From: an uncultured Porphyromonadaceae bacterium
Lineage (GTDB): Bacteria; Bacteroidota; Bacteroidia; Bacteroidales; Muribaculaceae
Assembly: GCA_902495075.1 (NCBI GenBank)
Contig: CABUVO010000016.1
Location: forward strand, 29,353-93,352
Direction of reading: 5' to 3'
Length of the DNA: 64,000 nt
This document shows positions 42,028 to 50,404 of the stretch, one piece after another. How positions within the stretch are numbered: position 1 is the stretch's first letter; every line of letters starts with the position of its first letter. The notes under the pieces were generated by a model. It worked only from the letters and a program-made list of their open reading frames with translations. It did not search any database and was not told the DNA's origin. Position numbers and translations under genes: made by a program.

Positions 42028-43193
42028 AATTTAAAAGCGATCCAACCAAAGAAGCTGTTTTCGGTCATGGCTTTGCCGATGAAATCGGCAGCTATGACTG
42101 GAACGACACCATATCTCTCGTTGACAACGCCACTGAGGCGGATGTGCGTCGGGTTCTGGCAAAAGCCCGTCGCAATGTCAAACCTCTCACTCCTGAAGAA
42201 TTTGCAATACTCATCTCTCCCGCTGCCGACCCATTTCTTGAAGAGATGGCTCAACTGAGTCGTAAATTCACATTGGAACGTTTCGGGAATACAATCTCGA
42301 TGTACATACCGATGTATGTATCGAATGCATGCACCAACAAATGTGTGTATTGTGGTTTCAATCACGATAATCCATTCACACGAACCACTCTCACCATGGA
42401 TCAGGTGGAGAATGAATGCAAGGCAATCAAGAAACTTGGTCCGTTTGAAAATCTTCTGATTGTATCGGGAGAGTATCCATCGCTTTGTGGCGTGGAATAT
42501 CTTGAGAACGTGCTGCACGTGTGCCGCCCATATTTCCACAATCTCACCATTGAGGTGCAGCCGATGAAAGCCGCCAACTATTATCGTTTAACAAAATCGG
42601 GGTTAAACGGAGTGGTTTGTTTTCAGGAGACGTATCACAGGGAAGCATACAAGACATATCATCCAAAGGGAATGAAAAGCCACTTCGAATGGCGTCTCAA
42701 CGGTTTTGACAGAATGGGAGAAGCCGGAGTCCACAAAATCGGAATGGGAGTCTTGTTAGGTCTCGAAGACTGGCGTGCCGACACCGTAATGATGGCGCGA
42801 CATCTCCGTTATCTGCAGAAACGCTACTGGCGCTCACGTTTTTCAGTAAATTTCCCGCGAATGCGACCCTCGGAAAGCGGTTATCAGCCTAAGGTAGTAA
42901 TTAACGACCGGGAACTCGCAAGACTCACTTTTGCATTCCGCATCTTTGATCACGATATTGACATCTCATTCTCTACCCGTGAGGCACCCGAATATCGCGA
43001 CAACATCATGCGTCTCGGAGTGACATCGATGAGTGCCGGCAGTCAGACGGAGCCCGGAGGCTACGCCACCTCTCCCGAAGCGCTCGAACAATTCGAAGTC
43101 AGCGACGACCGCTCCCCCGCCGACGTGTCCGCCGCCATCCGCGCCCACGGCTACGAACCCGTCTGGAAAGACTGGGACGCCATCTTCGACTGA
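42015..43193 (+). CDS. thiH: 2-iminoacetate synthase ThiH
   Basis: Radical SAM enzyme that cleaves tyrosine to give dehydroglycine for ThiG. The cluster-binding CxxxCxxC is in ACTNKCVYCGFNH near 93-105. The rest is typical: VSGEYPSL, VQPMKAANY and, near the end, SAGSQTEPGGY. The open frame reaches back to 41964, but the ATG at 42015 starts the native N-terminus MQEVEFKSDP and overlaps thiC by 13 bp. The length is then 392 aa. The presence of ThiH rather than ThiO marks an anaerobic-type thiazole route. Confidence 0.93.
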   Translation: MQEVEFKSDPTKEAVFGHGFADEIGSYDWNDTISLVDNATEADVRRVLAKARRNVKPLTPEEFAILISPAADPFLEEMAQLSRKFTLERFGNTISMYIPMYVSNACTNKCVYCGFNHDNPFTRTTLTMDQVENECKAIKKLGPFENLLIVSGEYPSLCGVEYLENVLHVCRPYFHNLTIEVQPMKAANYYRLTKSGLNGVVCFQETYHREAYKTYHPKGMKSHFEWRLNGFDRMGEAGVHKIGMGVLLGLEDWRADTVMMARHLRYLQKRYWRSRFSVNFPRMRPSESGYQPKVVINDRELARLTFAFRIFDHDIDISFSTREAPEYRDNIMRLGVTSMSAGSQTEPGGYATSPEALEQFEVSDDRSPADVSAAIRAHGYEPVWKDWDAIFD

Positions 43194-43329
43194 TCATAAA
43201 TTCAGAACTTGAGAACTCTGATATATTGTTAAGTATCGATAATTAAAAAGGAATCAAACTGTGATCAGGGATTATTTGTTATTAAGTATATATGTATAAG
43301 TATAAACCATATAACCAATTGATAACAAT

Positions 43330-43914
43330 ATGAAATTTACACAGCCAAGACTTCCTTATGCGCCTGATGCTTTGGCGCCGGTTATCTCTGCCACCACAAT
43401 AGATTTTCATTACGGCAAACATGAGAAAGCTTATATCGATACTCTCAATTCTCTGATAGAGGGAACTCCTTTCGATGAGATGTCGCTTGAAGAAATAATC
43501 TGCAAAAGCGAGGGTAAACTTTTCAATAATGCCGCGCAGGCTTGGAACCATATCTTCTATTTCTTCCAGTTCTCACCGAATGGTCTTAAAGAACCATCTG
43601 GAGCACTTCGGGAACAAATAGAAAGCCAGTTTGAAAGCGTTGATGCCTTTAAGAAGAAGTTTGAAGAGGCTGGAGCAACTCTCTTTGGTTCGGGATGGGT
43701 GTGGCTTTCCGCAGATGACAAGGGTACCCTATTCATCACACAAGGTGGAAATGCGTCAAATCCTATGACACAGGGACTAAAGCCGATCCTTACCTTCGAT
43801 GTGTGGGAACACGCCTATTACCTCGACTACCAGAACCGTCGCGCCGATTATCTCCATTCCCTCTGGGATATCGTTGACTGGGATATCGTGGGAATCAGAT
43901 ATGAAAACGAGTAA
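43330..43914 (+). CDS. sodB: Iron/manganese superoxide dismutase
   Basis: Removes superoxide during oxygen exposure. Metal ligands are visible in HYGKHEKAYI, AWNHIFYF, and FDVWEHAYYLDY (Asp and His). The 194-aa size is standard for cytoplasmic Fe/Mn SOD; metal choice cannot be set from sequence. Single gene, ended by a strong bidirectional terminator. Confidence 0.95.
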   Translation: MKFTQPRLPYAPDALAPVISATTIDFHYGKHEKAYIDTLNSLIEGTPFDEMSLEEIICKSEGKLFNNAAQAWNHIFYFFQFSPNGLKEPSGALREQIESQFESVDAFKKKFEEAGATLFGSGWVWLSADDKGTLFITQGGNASNPMTQGLKPILTFDVWEHAYYLDYQNRRADYLHSLWDIVDWDIVGIRYENE

Positions 43915-43964
43915 ACCAATTAATAATTAATGGTTAATAATTAATAGTTAATGGTTTTTAATAC

Positions 43965-44000
43965 AAAAAGAGCAGGCATCTTTCGATGCCTGCTCTTTTT
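43965..44000. terminator. Bidirectional terminator between sodB and the PUL operon
   Basis: A 16-bp perfect stem (43965-43980 with 43985-44000) and a TTTC loop. A-runs on the left and T-runs on the right make it work on both strands, for convergent sodB and the phosphodiesterase gene. Confidence 0.88.
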
Positions 44001-44022
44001 ATTATATATAGACAACAGAATG

Positions 44023-44784
44023 TTATTTCAGCATTTCCTGGAGGCGTTCGGGCTCATTGGTTGTGATGTAGTCGACACCCTGTTCGATGCACCATTTCAT
44101 ATCTTCGGGCTCGTTAACAGTCCAGACATTCACTTCAAGTCCTTTCTCGTGACATTCCTTAATCCATTCCGGATGCTTTTTCATCACTTTTAGAGAATAG
44201 TCGATACCGGCTCCCTTTGCATATTTTATCTGGCAGGGAACATAGTCGCCATTCAGATAATATACTTTTGCTCCTTTGGGAGCTGCCTTGACATACTGTT
44301 TGAACGCATCTTTCGAGAATACTATATAGTCAGTGCGATCGGCAAGACCATATTTTTTAACCATCTCGATAGTTTTCTTCACAGCAGCTTTCTCTCTCGC
44401 ACGGCTGTCATGGGTCTTAAGTTCAAGAACGAGACGTGTCTTTAAGCCAGCGGCAGTCTTAAGATACTCATCGAGTGTAGGAACTGTCTCTCCATTTGCA
44501 AGTTTCTGCTTACGAACTTCGGCAGCAGGCGTGCGCTGGATCTCAACACCATTGATAGTGGGATCATGATTCACGATCAGGACACTGTCGGGTGTCATCC
44601 ACACATCAAACTCGGAGGCATAGCATCCAATTGAGTCTGCCTTTACGAGTGAACGAATTGAATTCTGAGCAGCTCCGGCGGTTTTCCAATAACCACGATG
44701 AGCTATCACTTTCGGTTTTGCTGCCTGAAGAGCAAAACTACCTGCGAACAATGCCGCAGCGATTAAGAGAATGCTTTTTCTCAT
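44023..44784 (-). CDS. Periplasmic glycerophosphodiester phosphodiesterase
   Basis: GDPD-fold enzyme that splits glycerophosphodiesters to glycerol-3-phosphate and an alcohol. After the signal peptide (MRKSILLIAAALFAGSFALQ) come VIAHRGYW, EFDVWMTPDSVLIVNHDP and later VWTVNEPEDMKW, covering the active-site His, Glu and Asp. At 253 aa it is a normal secreted GDPD. The ATG at 44784 starts the signal peptide and is preferred over the first frame start at 44820. Last gene of the seven-gene PUL operon, 51 bp after the GH31 gene. Confidence 0.88.
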   Translation of the reverse strand: MRKSILLIAAALFAGSFALQAAKPKVIAHRGYWKTAGAAQNSIRSLVKADSIGCYASEFDVWMTPDSVLIVNHDPTINGVEIQRTPAAEVRKQKLANGETVPTLDEYLKTAAGLKTRLVLELKTHDSRAREKAAVKKTIEMVKKYGLADRTDYIVFSKDAFKQYVKAAPKGAKVYYLNGDYVPCQIKYAKGAGIDYSLKVMKKHPEWIKECHEKGLEVNVWTVNEPEDMKWCIEQGVDYITTNEPERLQEMLK

Positions 44785-44835
44785 GATAAAAAATTTATAT
44801 GTTATAATATTCAGATTCACGAACCACGAAATGGT

Positions 44836-47085
44836 TTAAATGGAATATTCAACAGTCACAGTTTTACGAACATCTGTTGAGGGAATCTCAACGATGGAAA
44901 CACCATCTTTATCCGTTGTGACTTTAGCCTTCTTTCCATTCACTTTTACACCTGCCTTTACATCAGCTTTGGGCAGACGAACCATATATGCCCGTTTCTC
45001 AACCTGACCATCATATCCTCCTTCAGAAGGATTTACAGTGACAATCGCCTTATTCCCTTTCTGAGAATAGTTGAGTTTTGAAACAGCATATTTGCCATCC
45101 TTATAATCAAGGCTGATACCGTCATCCTCATATAGCTCGAAAGTATTGTCAACGTCTGAAGCCGCAGGATAAACAGTGAGCTCAAGCTTTGTCAACGGAG
45201 TTGTTGCCGGACGCGATGTGTAAGGTTGCATTGCAAGGATATGACCACCTCTCACGTAAAGAGGAAACTCATCGAGTGGTTTGGAGATATCGAGAGTCTG
45301 ACCTCCGTCAAACCGTTCTCCAGTGAAATAATCATACCACACCTCCCCTTCCGGAAACCATACTTTCTGAGATGCCACTTTGTCGGGACCTTCGCCGGGA
45401 GAAGTAATAGGCGCAGCCATCAACACATCTCCAAACATAAACTGCTGAGGTTGGTCGAAAGATTCTTTCTGGTCACCGAAATCAATGAACATTGAGCGGT
45501 TGAGAGGCACCATAGTGTTGTGTGTATGCCATACATTACTATAGATATAAGGCATCAGCTGCGAACGGAAATGATACATCTTACGCATCGCCTTTGTCTC
45601 CTTGTCTCCACTGATCCACGGACGACGGTCAAGTTTCTTGTCTTTTGTGGAATGCACACGCAGTGCTGCCGAAAGAGCGCCAAACTGAGTCCAGCGAGTT
45701 GTCAGCTCCGGATTCGGCTCACCTCTGAATCCACCGATATCATGAGCCCAATAGTAACATCCACCCTGACCCGAGCATGCGGTAAGCTTCACCTCAAAGG
45801 CAAGCATAGGCCAGTTTGCCTGAGCATCACCGGAGAACTGAATCGGATGACGGTGGTCGCCCCATCCTGCCCAACGGCTATAGCCGGCTCCACGTTTTCC
45901 CTCGCGCATTGAATTGCGATAATAAAGCTCATTGATCCACTGCAATGATGTCGAGTTATGACCATGAACGTAAGGATAGAGATAATTCTGCTGCCAGTCG
46001 AGCCACCAGAAATCCACGCCAATGTCTTCCGATGGTTTATGTGCATACTGGAAGAATTTCTGCATGTAATTCTTATCGGAAAGATCAAACAAGGGAACCT
46101 CACCGTCTTTCACACCAAGCGCTTTGGCAAAATCAGCATAATTATCCTCATGAGGACGAATCCCGTCATGCGGATGGTCATTGAGAGAAACGGTCACACC
46201 TTTCTCATGGAGCTTCTTGACAAGATCCGCAGGATCTGGAATCAATTCCTTGTTCCAGCTATAGCCATTCCAGTTGAGATGTCCATTATGACCGGTGCCG
46301 ACCTTGGCATCGTTAGTATGCCATCCCATATCGAACACAATGTTGTCGATCGGGAAATCATTCTTGTCATAACCATCGATGATATCAAGGAATTCATCTG
46401 AGGTATAGTCCCAATAGCGGCAATACCACACACCATGGATATACTTGCGGGTCATGGGAACTTTCCCCGATATGGCACCAAGACTTGCAAGCGCAGCCTT
46501 GAAATCATTGCCATAGATGAAACAATACTGATCCTGGATATGCTTCTGTGTGTCGCGTGGCTGTATCCAGTCATTCACAAGAAGATCACTTCTCGCATCA
46601 TCTATCATATACCATCCATCCTTGCTGAGAATACCATCGTTCATCGGTATCTCCTCTTTCACACGATCCAGAGTCTCAACCGGTCCGCCGAGGTTGTTCT
46701 TGGTTATGAAACGATTGGTAAATTTCTTCTCCTTGCCGTTATGCGTGTAAAACACATTCAGATTGGAGGTAGAGAAAGGGAAACCGTCATTTTTGTACCA
46801 TATACGCAGTGCCGGTGTTGTGATCTCATAGCAGTTGTTGCCAAGATCCTTCACATCAATGCTATCGGGTGCGAGCATCGACGTGCGGTCGTATGCGAAC
46901 AGCGTGGGGTCATCTATGAATTTCTCATCTGTAGCGTATTCCAGACGCAAAAGTGTCGGAGTAATGATGGAAAGACGATTCTTGCCAAATACCATCGGAT
47001 TTTGTTTGGGATGGTAGGCAAAAGCTGTCAGCCCTCCCCCTATTAGGAGAGCTGACAAGGCTATTATCTTAGAAAATCTTTTCAT
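44836..47085 (-). CDS. GH31 family alpha-glycosidase, exported
   Basis: Glycoside hydrolase family 31, mostly alpha-glucosidases and alpha-xylosidases, acting from the non-reducing end. A signal peptide (about 1-23) is followed by an N-terminal beta-sandwich, the catalytic barrel and C-terminal beta domains. The nucleophile region is WWLDWQQN with Asp363, and the acid/base is in FSGDAQANW with Asp420. GWHTND and GDHRHPIQ shape the pocket. The 749-aa length is full. It lies in the PUL with SusC/SusD and phosphodiesterases, so the substrate may carry alpha-glucosyl groups. Confidence 0.87.
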   Translation of the reverse strand: MKRFSKIIALSALLIGGGLTAFAYHPKQNPMVFGKNRLSIITPTLLRLEYATDEKFIDDPTLFAYDRTSMLAPDSIDVKDLGNNCYEITTPALRIWYKNDGFPFSTSNLNVFYTHNGKEKKFTNRFITKNNLGGPVETLDRVKEEIPMNDGILSKDGWYMIDDARSDLLVNDWIQPRDTQKHIQDQYCFIYGNDFKAALASLGAISGKVPMTRKYIHGVWYCRYWDYTSDEFLDIIDGYDKNDFPIDNIVFDMGWHTNDAKVGTGHNGHLNWNGYSWNKELIPDPADLVKKLHEKGVTVSLNDHPHDGIRPHEDNYADFAKALGVKDGEVPLFDLSDKNYMQKFFQYAHKPSEDIGVDFWWLDWQQNYLYPYVHGHNSTSLQWINELYYRNSMREGKRGAGYSRWAGWGDHRHPIQFSGDAQANWPMLAFEVKLTACSGQGGCYYWAHDIGGFRGEPNPELTTRWTQFGALSAALRVHSTKDKKLDRRPWISGDKETKAMRKMYHFRSQLMPYIYSNVWHTHNTMVPLNRSMFIDFGDQKESFDQPQQFMFGDVLMAAPITSPGEGPDKVASQKVWFPEGEVWYDYFTGERFDGGQTLDISKPLDEFPLYVRGGHILAMQPYTSRPATTPLTKLELTVYPAASDVDNTFELYEDDGISLDYKDGKYAVSKLNYSQKGNKAIVTVNPSEGGYDGQVEKRAYMVRLPKADVKAGVKVNGKKAKVTTDKDGVSIVEIPSTDVRKTVTVEYSI

Positions 47086-47145
47086 TTATGCTTCGTAAGG
47101 TTTCGATTTGCAAATATAATAATTAAATTTTATTTTGCAATGAAA

Positions 47146-48681
47146 TCAATCATTATTCAAAGAAGATGTGTAGACATTCCCGAATGGGTCGGTTGCACGC
47201 ACCGTAACGCTCTTCCATGTTGCCGAAGGTTTGTAAAGGAACATGTGATTGGTTGTTGCAATCTGTGCTCCACCATGATTAGCGGGAATATACCATTTCT
47301 TATCATCTTCATCATACACAAGACTCTTACGCACATCCGGATCCTGAGCCTGCACATTGCTGAGGGTTTTCCATTCGCCGCCATCTTCCTGAATCTCAAC
47401 TGTCCATTTAGGATACCAGCAGAAAACATTCACAAGAATCTCATCGAAAGGATCGCCGGCGTTGTTGCCGGGTTTACAGAGCACTGCATCCTTGGGAGCG
47501 TATATCTTCATCTGGAAATCATCGGGATGACCCGCAGACTTATATTTCACATCTACAAGTTTATTGCCATTGAATTTAAGCATCCCATATCCACGAGGCG
47601 TGCCGTCGCTGCAAAGAGGATACCAATATGCACCCATAGCCGCAGCAAAATTATATTCAGTCATATTCGGTGCGATCTCAACAGTGGATTGATTGTGGGC
47701 ATGACCTGAAATTATCTGCACATTGTCAAAATCCTTGATAAGATCATAGAGAGCCTGCGTGTTTGTCAGATTGTTGAGCTTGTTCCAACGAGCTGTGGGA
47801 ATATGCAACGCCACAATAAGACCTTTCTCCTTGGAAACATACGACAAATCTTTCTTCAACCAATCAAGCTGTTCTTGTGTGATGGTATTGGCGTAATCGT
47901 TTCTACCGGTTGCACCGCTGTAAAGCACATCGTCGAGCACAACCATATGATAGTCTCCGATATTAACAGAATAATATGTCGGACCAAGAACATTGCGGAA
48001 GTCAGCATCACTCTCAGTGTCATTCTTCACGCTCTCGTTATGATCGTGATTACCGATCACTGAGAACGTAGGTATTGAAGTGCGACCGATAAGTGTCTTA
48101 TAAGTTGAGAAAAGATCAGGTTTGTTCCACACAATGTCGCCAAGAGTGATACCAAATGTATTCTCTCCCTGAGGTTTCGAGAAATCGAAGAAATCAGGAA
48201 GGATGATATTGCTGAAATCTTTTACGTCGTTATCATTCCCGATCTGAGGATCCGCAATTGCCATGAGGGTCCATTCTGTCTTCTTCGGTGAAGAATTCAG
48301 ATTGAAATCACGCTGAATCTTTGCATCCACAGAGAAATCAAGTACCTTGTAGAATCTGGGCAGACCATCAAGCACAGGGACCGCGCAATCTTCCGGAACA
48401 GAAACAAACACGTGCTGACGGGTGGTATACATCTGATATTCACCCTTATCATCGGTTACCTCAACATTTATACCATCGCTAACCACAACTCCGGCACGAG
48501 GAGCTCCGTCAACAGTTACCCTTCCGGCAAGATTCTTACCGAACTGATGGGTGATTGTCACTTCATCACGGTCAAATCCATTGGGAGCAACCGGAACTTC
48601 CTTCTCGGAGCAGGATGTCAGCGCAAACGCCAACATTCCTGCCGCAAGAAAATTATATTTGAAAATATTATTGAGTGTCAT
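47146..48681 (-). CDS. Calcineurin-like metallophosphoesterase lipoprotein
   Basis: A 511-aa lipoprotein (lipobox ALTSC, Cys24) with a small N-terminal beta domain (about 40-125), a catalytic metallophosphoesterase domain and a C-terminal beta domain. Metal and active-site motifs are ADPQIGND, LGDIVWN, GNHDHN and SGHAHN. The three-domain layout matches secreted MetallophosN/MetallophosC proteins of Bacteroidetes. It could hydrolyze phosphomono- or diesters of glycans or lipids. It sits between susD and the GH31 gene in one operon. Confidence 0.85.
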   Translation of the reverse strand: MTLNNIFKYNFLAAGMLAFALTSCSEKEVPVAPNGFDRDEVTITHQFGKNLAGRVTVDGAPRAGVVVSDGINVEVTDDKGEYQMYTTRQHVFVSVPEDCAVPVLDGLPRFYKVLDFSVDAKIQRDFNLNSSPKKTEWTLMAIADPQIGNDNDVKDFSNIILPDFFDFSKPQGENTFGITLGDIVWNKPDLFSTYKTLIGRTSIPTFSVIGNHDHNESVKNDTESDADFRNVLGPTYYSVNIGDYHMVVLDDVLYSGATGRNDYANTITQEQLDWLKKDLSYVSKEKGLIVALHIPTARWNKLNNLTNTQALYDLIKDFDNVQIISGHAHNQSTVEIAPNMTEYNFAAAMGAYWYPLCSDGTPRGYGMLKFNGNKLVDVKYKSAGHPDDFQMKIYAPKDAVLCKPGNNAGDPFDEILVNVFCWYPKWTVEIQEDGGEWKTLSNVQAQDPDVRKSLVYDEDDKKWYIPANHGGAQIATTNHMFLYKPSATWKSVTVRATDPFGNVYTSSLNND

Positions 48682-48722
48682 TATATTATTACTTAACTAA
48701 TTTGGCATTCATTAATTCATTA

Positions 48723-50378
48723 TTAGTAACCGGGGTTCTGCTCAAGCAAGGGATTGCCTTGGATTGCCTCCAATGGAATGCAGAAAACTTTCTTTGTGTT
48801 GTCTGTCGGGGTGTGATCCCACCAGGACTCCGTTGTGAAGAGTCCCCAACGGATAAGATCTGTACGACGGTGACCTTCTCCAAGGAATTCTATCATATAT
48901 TCATCCGCCAGACGATAGAGATCAAGATTTGATTCGGTCACAGGATCCGGATCAACGCCTCCCTCGAAGTTGCGTTTGCGGACACTGTTGATCAGTTCTG
49001 CAGCTCCTTTCTTGTCACCACGACGGAATTTACATTCGGCAAGGTTATACACCACCTCAGTAAAACGTATCACTGGGAAATCAGCATCGAAAAGGATATC
49101 TTTATCAGCTGAATTGGATACGGGCATTTTAACGAGACGGATACCGGAGTTTTCATCTCCCTCCATCATGTCGCTCTTATTGCCGGTGCGATTGATGTAG
49201 TCAACCATAACCATCTCTTTTCCATTCTGGAGTTTGGTTCCTTTGGCAACTTTACCGGTATGCGGGTTTTTCTGCAGACCTACGCAGAACATTCCTTCAT
49301 ACTGTTTATTGCCGTTATATACATATGGTTTCTTACGAAGATCCTGATCATGAAACTTTGCATAGGTTCTGCCAAGTTTCGAAACGAGCTCAACACCCTC
49401 TTTCTCCAATGAAGGAGCAAGCTGATATCCGTTGTAAGGATTCTTCAAGACATTGCAGTCGAAATATGTTTTGGCATCTGCGATAAACATAAATCTGTAA
49501 AGACCGTCGAATTCCTTTTTTGTTGTCTGTGAGGGGACATACCACATTGCTTCGGGAGATCGGTCATTATCAAAATTATGAGGACCGCTCCATGTCTTGT
49601 CAAGCTCATATTTGCCATATTTGCCATCATAGATATCCTGTAGTATCTTTTCGGCATCCGCAAACTTATCCTCGCCAATATAAACTTCAGCATTGAAATA
49701 AAGCTGAGCAAGAAGCATCGCGCCAGTTCCACGGGTGATATAACCGTTCTGAGCTTCGGTCAATGAGATGCGAGGCTTCAGCTTGGGTATAGCATCCAAA
49801 AGTGCAGACTCGATAAAATCGAAGTTCTCCTTGCGGCTGTTACGTGCTTTGGGTTTATCCTGACTGCTGGTGTAGATAGGAAGACCGCCGTAAGAGCTCA
49901 AGCCGCGCATATAGCAATATGCAAGAAGTGTATTGATCTGGTTCAGATGATCCGCCTTCTCCTCCTCGGTCAGACCAACTGCCGGATAATTAACTCCGGC
50001 AAGGTCTTCGCGAGCCTCAAGCGAACGAGCTATAACGTAATTGAGCTGGTTGAAGTTGTTGACGATAAATCGGTCGGCTGTGTTCCATGTGTGGTAATGA
50101 TAACGCAGATACTCGCCTCCGTTATAGAAGTCACCTGCACGTGCGGGACAAGCCATCTCATCGGTTGTCAGCTCTTCAAGAACCCAGTTGTTCTTCTCAT
50201 TGTGATAGTAGCGCCACTGATCGAACGGTTTGGCGAGCACCGCATAAACGCTCTCCGGGCTGGTGAAGAAATTGTCGGGCGTTACCTCGCTGTAGAATTT
50301 CTCGTCAAGGTCGCAAGACGACATCATTAGAGTGCCGATTGCCGCGAACGCCATATATTTTATTTTATTCAGTCTCAT
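48723..50378 (-). CDS. SusD/RagB-family surface glycan-binding lipoprotein
   Basis: Surface lipoprotein that captures substrate for its SusC partner. The lipobox MMSSC puts Cys22 as the lipidated residue. The N-terminal SusD-like region DLDEKFYSEVTPDNFFTSP is typical, and the helical TPR-like core and the C-terminal RGDKKGAAELINSVRKRN with EGHRRTDLIRWG are strong family markers. At 551 aa it is normal. It begins 26 bp after susC. Confidence 0.93.
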   Translation of the reverse strand: MRLNKIKYMAFAAIGTLMMSSCDLDEKFYSEVTPDNFFTSPESVYAVLAKPFDQWRYYHNEKNNWVLEELTTDEMACPARAGDFYNGGEYLRYHYHTWNTADRFIVNNFNQLNYVIARSLEAREDLAGVNYPAVGLTEEEKADHLNQINTLLAYCYMRGLSSYGGLPIYTSSQDKPKARNSRKENFDFIESALLDAIPKLKPRISLTEAQNGYITRGTGAMLLAQLYFNAEVYIGEDKFADAEKILQDIYDGKYGKYELDKTWSGPHNFDNDRSPEAMWYVPSQTTKKEFDGLYRFMFIADAKTYFDCNVLKNPYNGYQLAPSLEKEGVELVSKLGRTYAKFHDQDLRKKPYVYNGNKQYEGMFCVGLQKNPHTGKVAKGTKLQNGKEMVMVDYINRTGNKSDMMEGDENSGIRLVKMPVSNSADKDILFDADFPVIRFTEVVYNLAECKFRRGDKKGAAELINSVRKRNFEGGVDPDPVTESNLDLYRLADEYMIEFLGEGHRRTDLIRWGLFTTESWWDHTPTDNTKKVFCIPLEAIQGNPLLEQNPGY

Positions 50379-50404
50379 TGTATTGAATCGTAAAAATTAA
50401 GGGG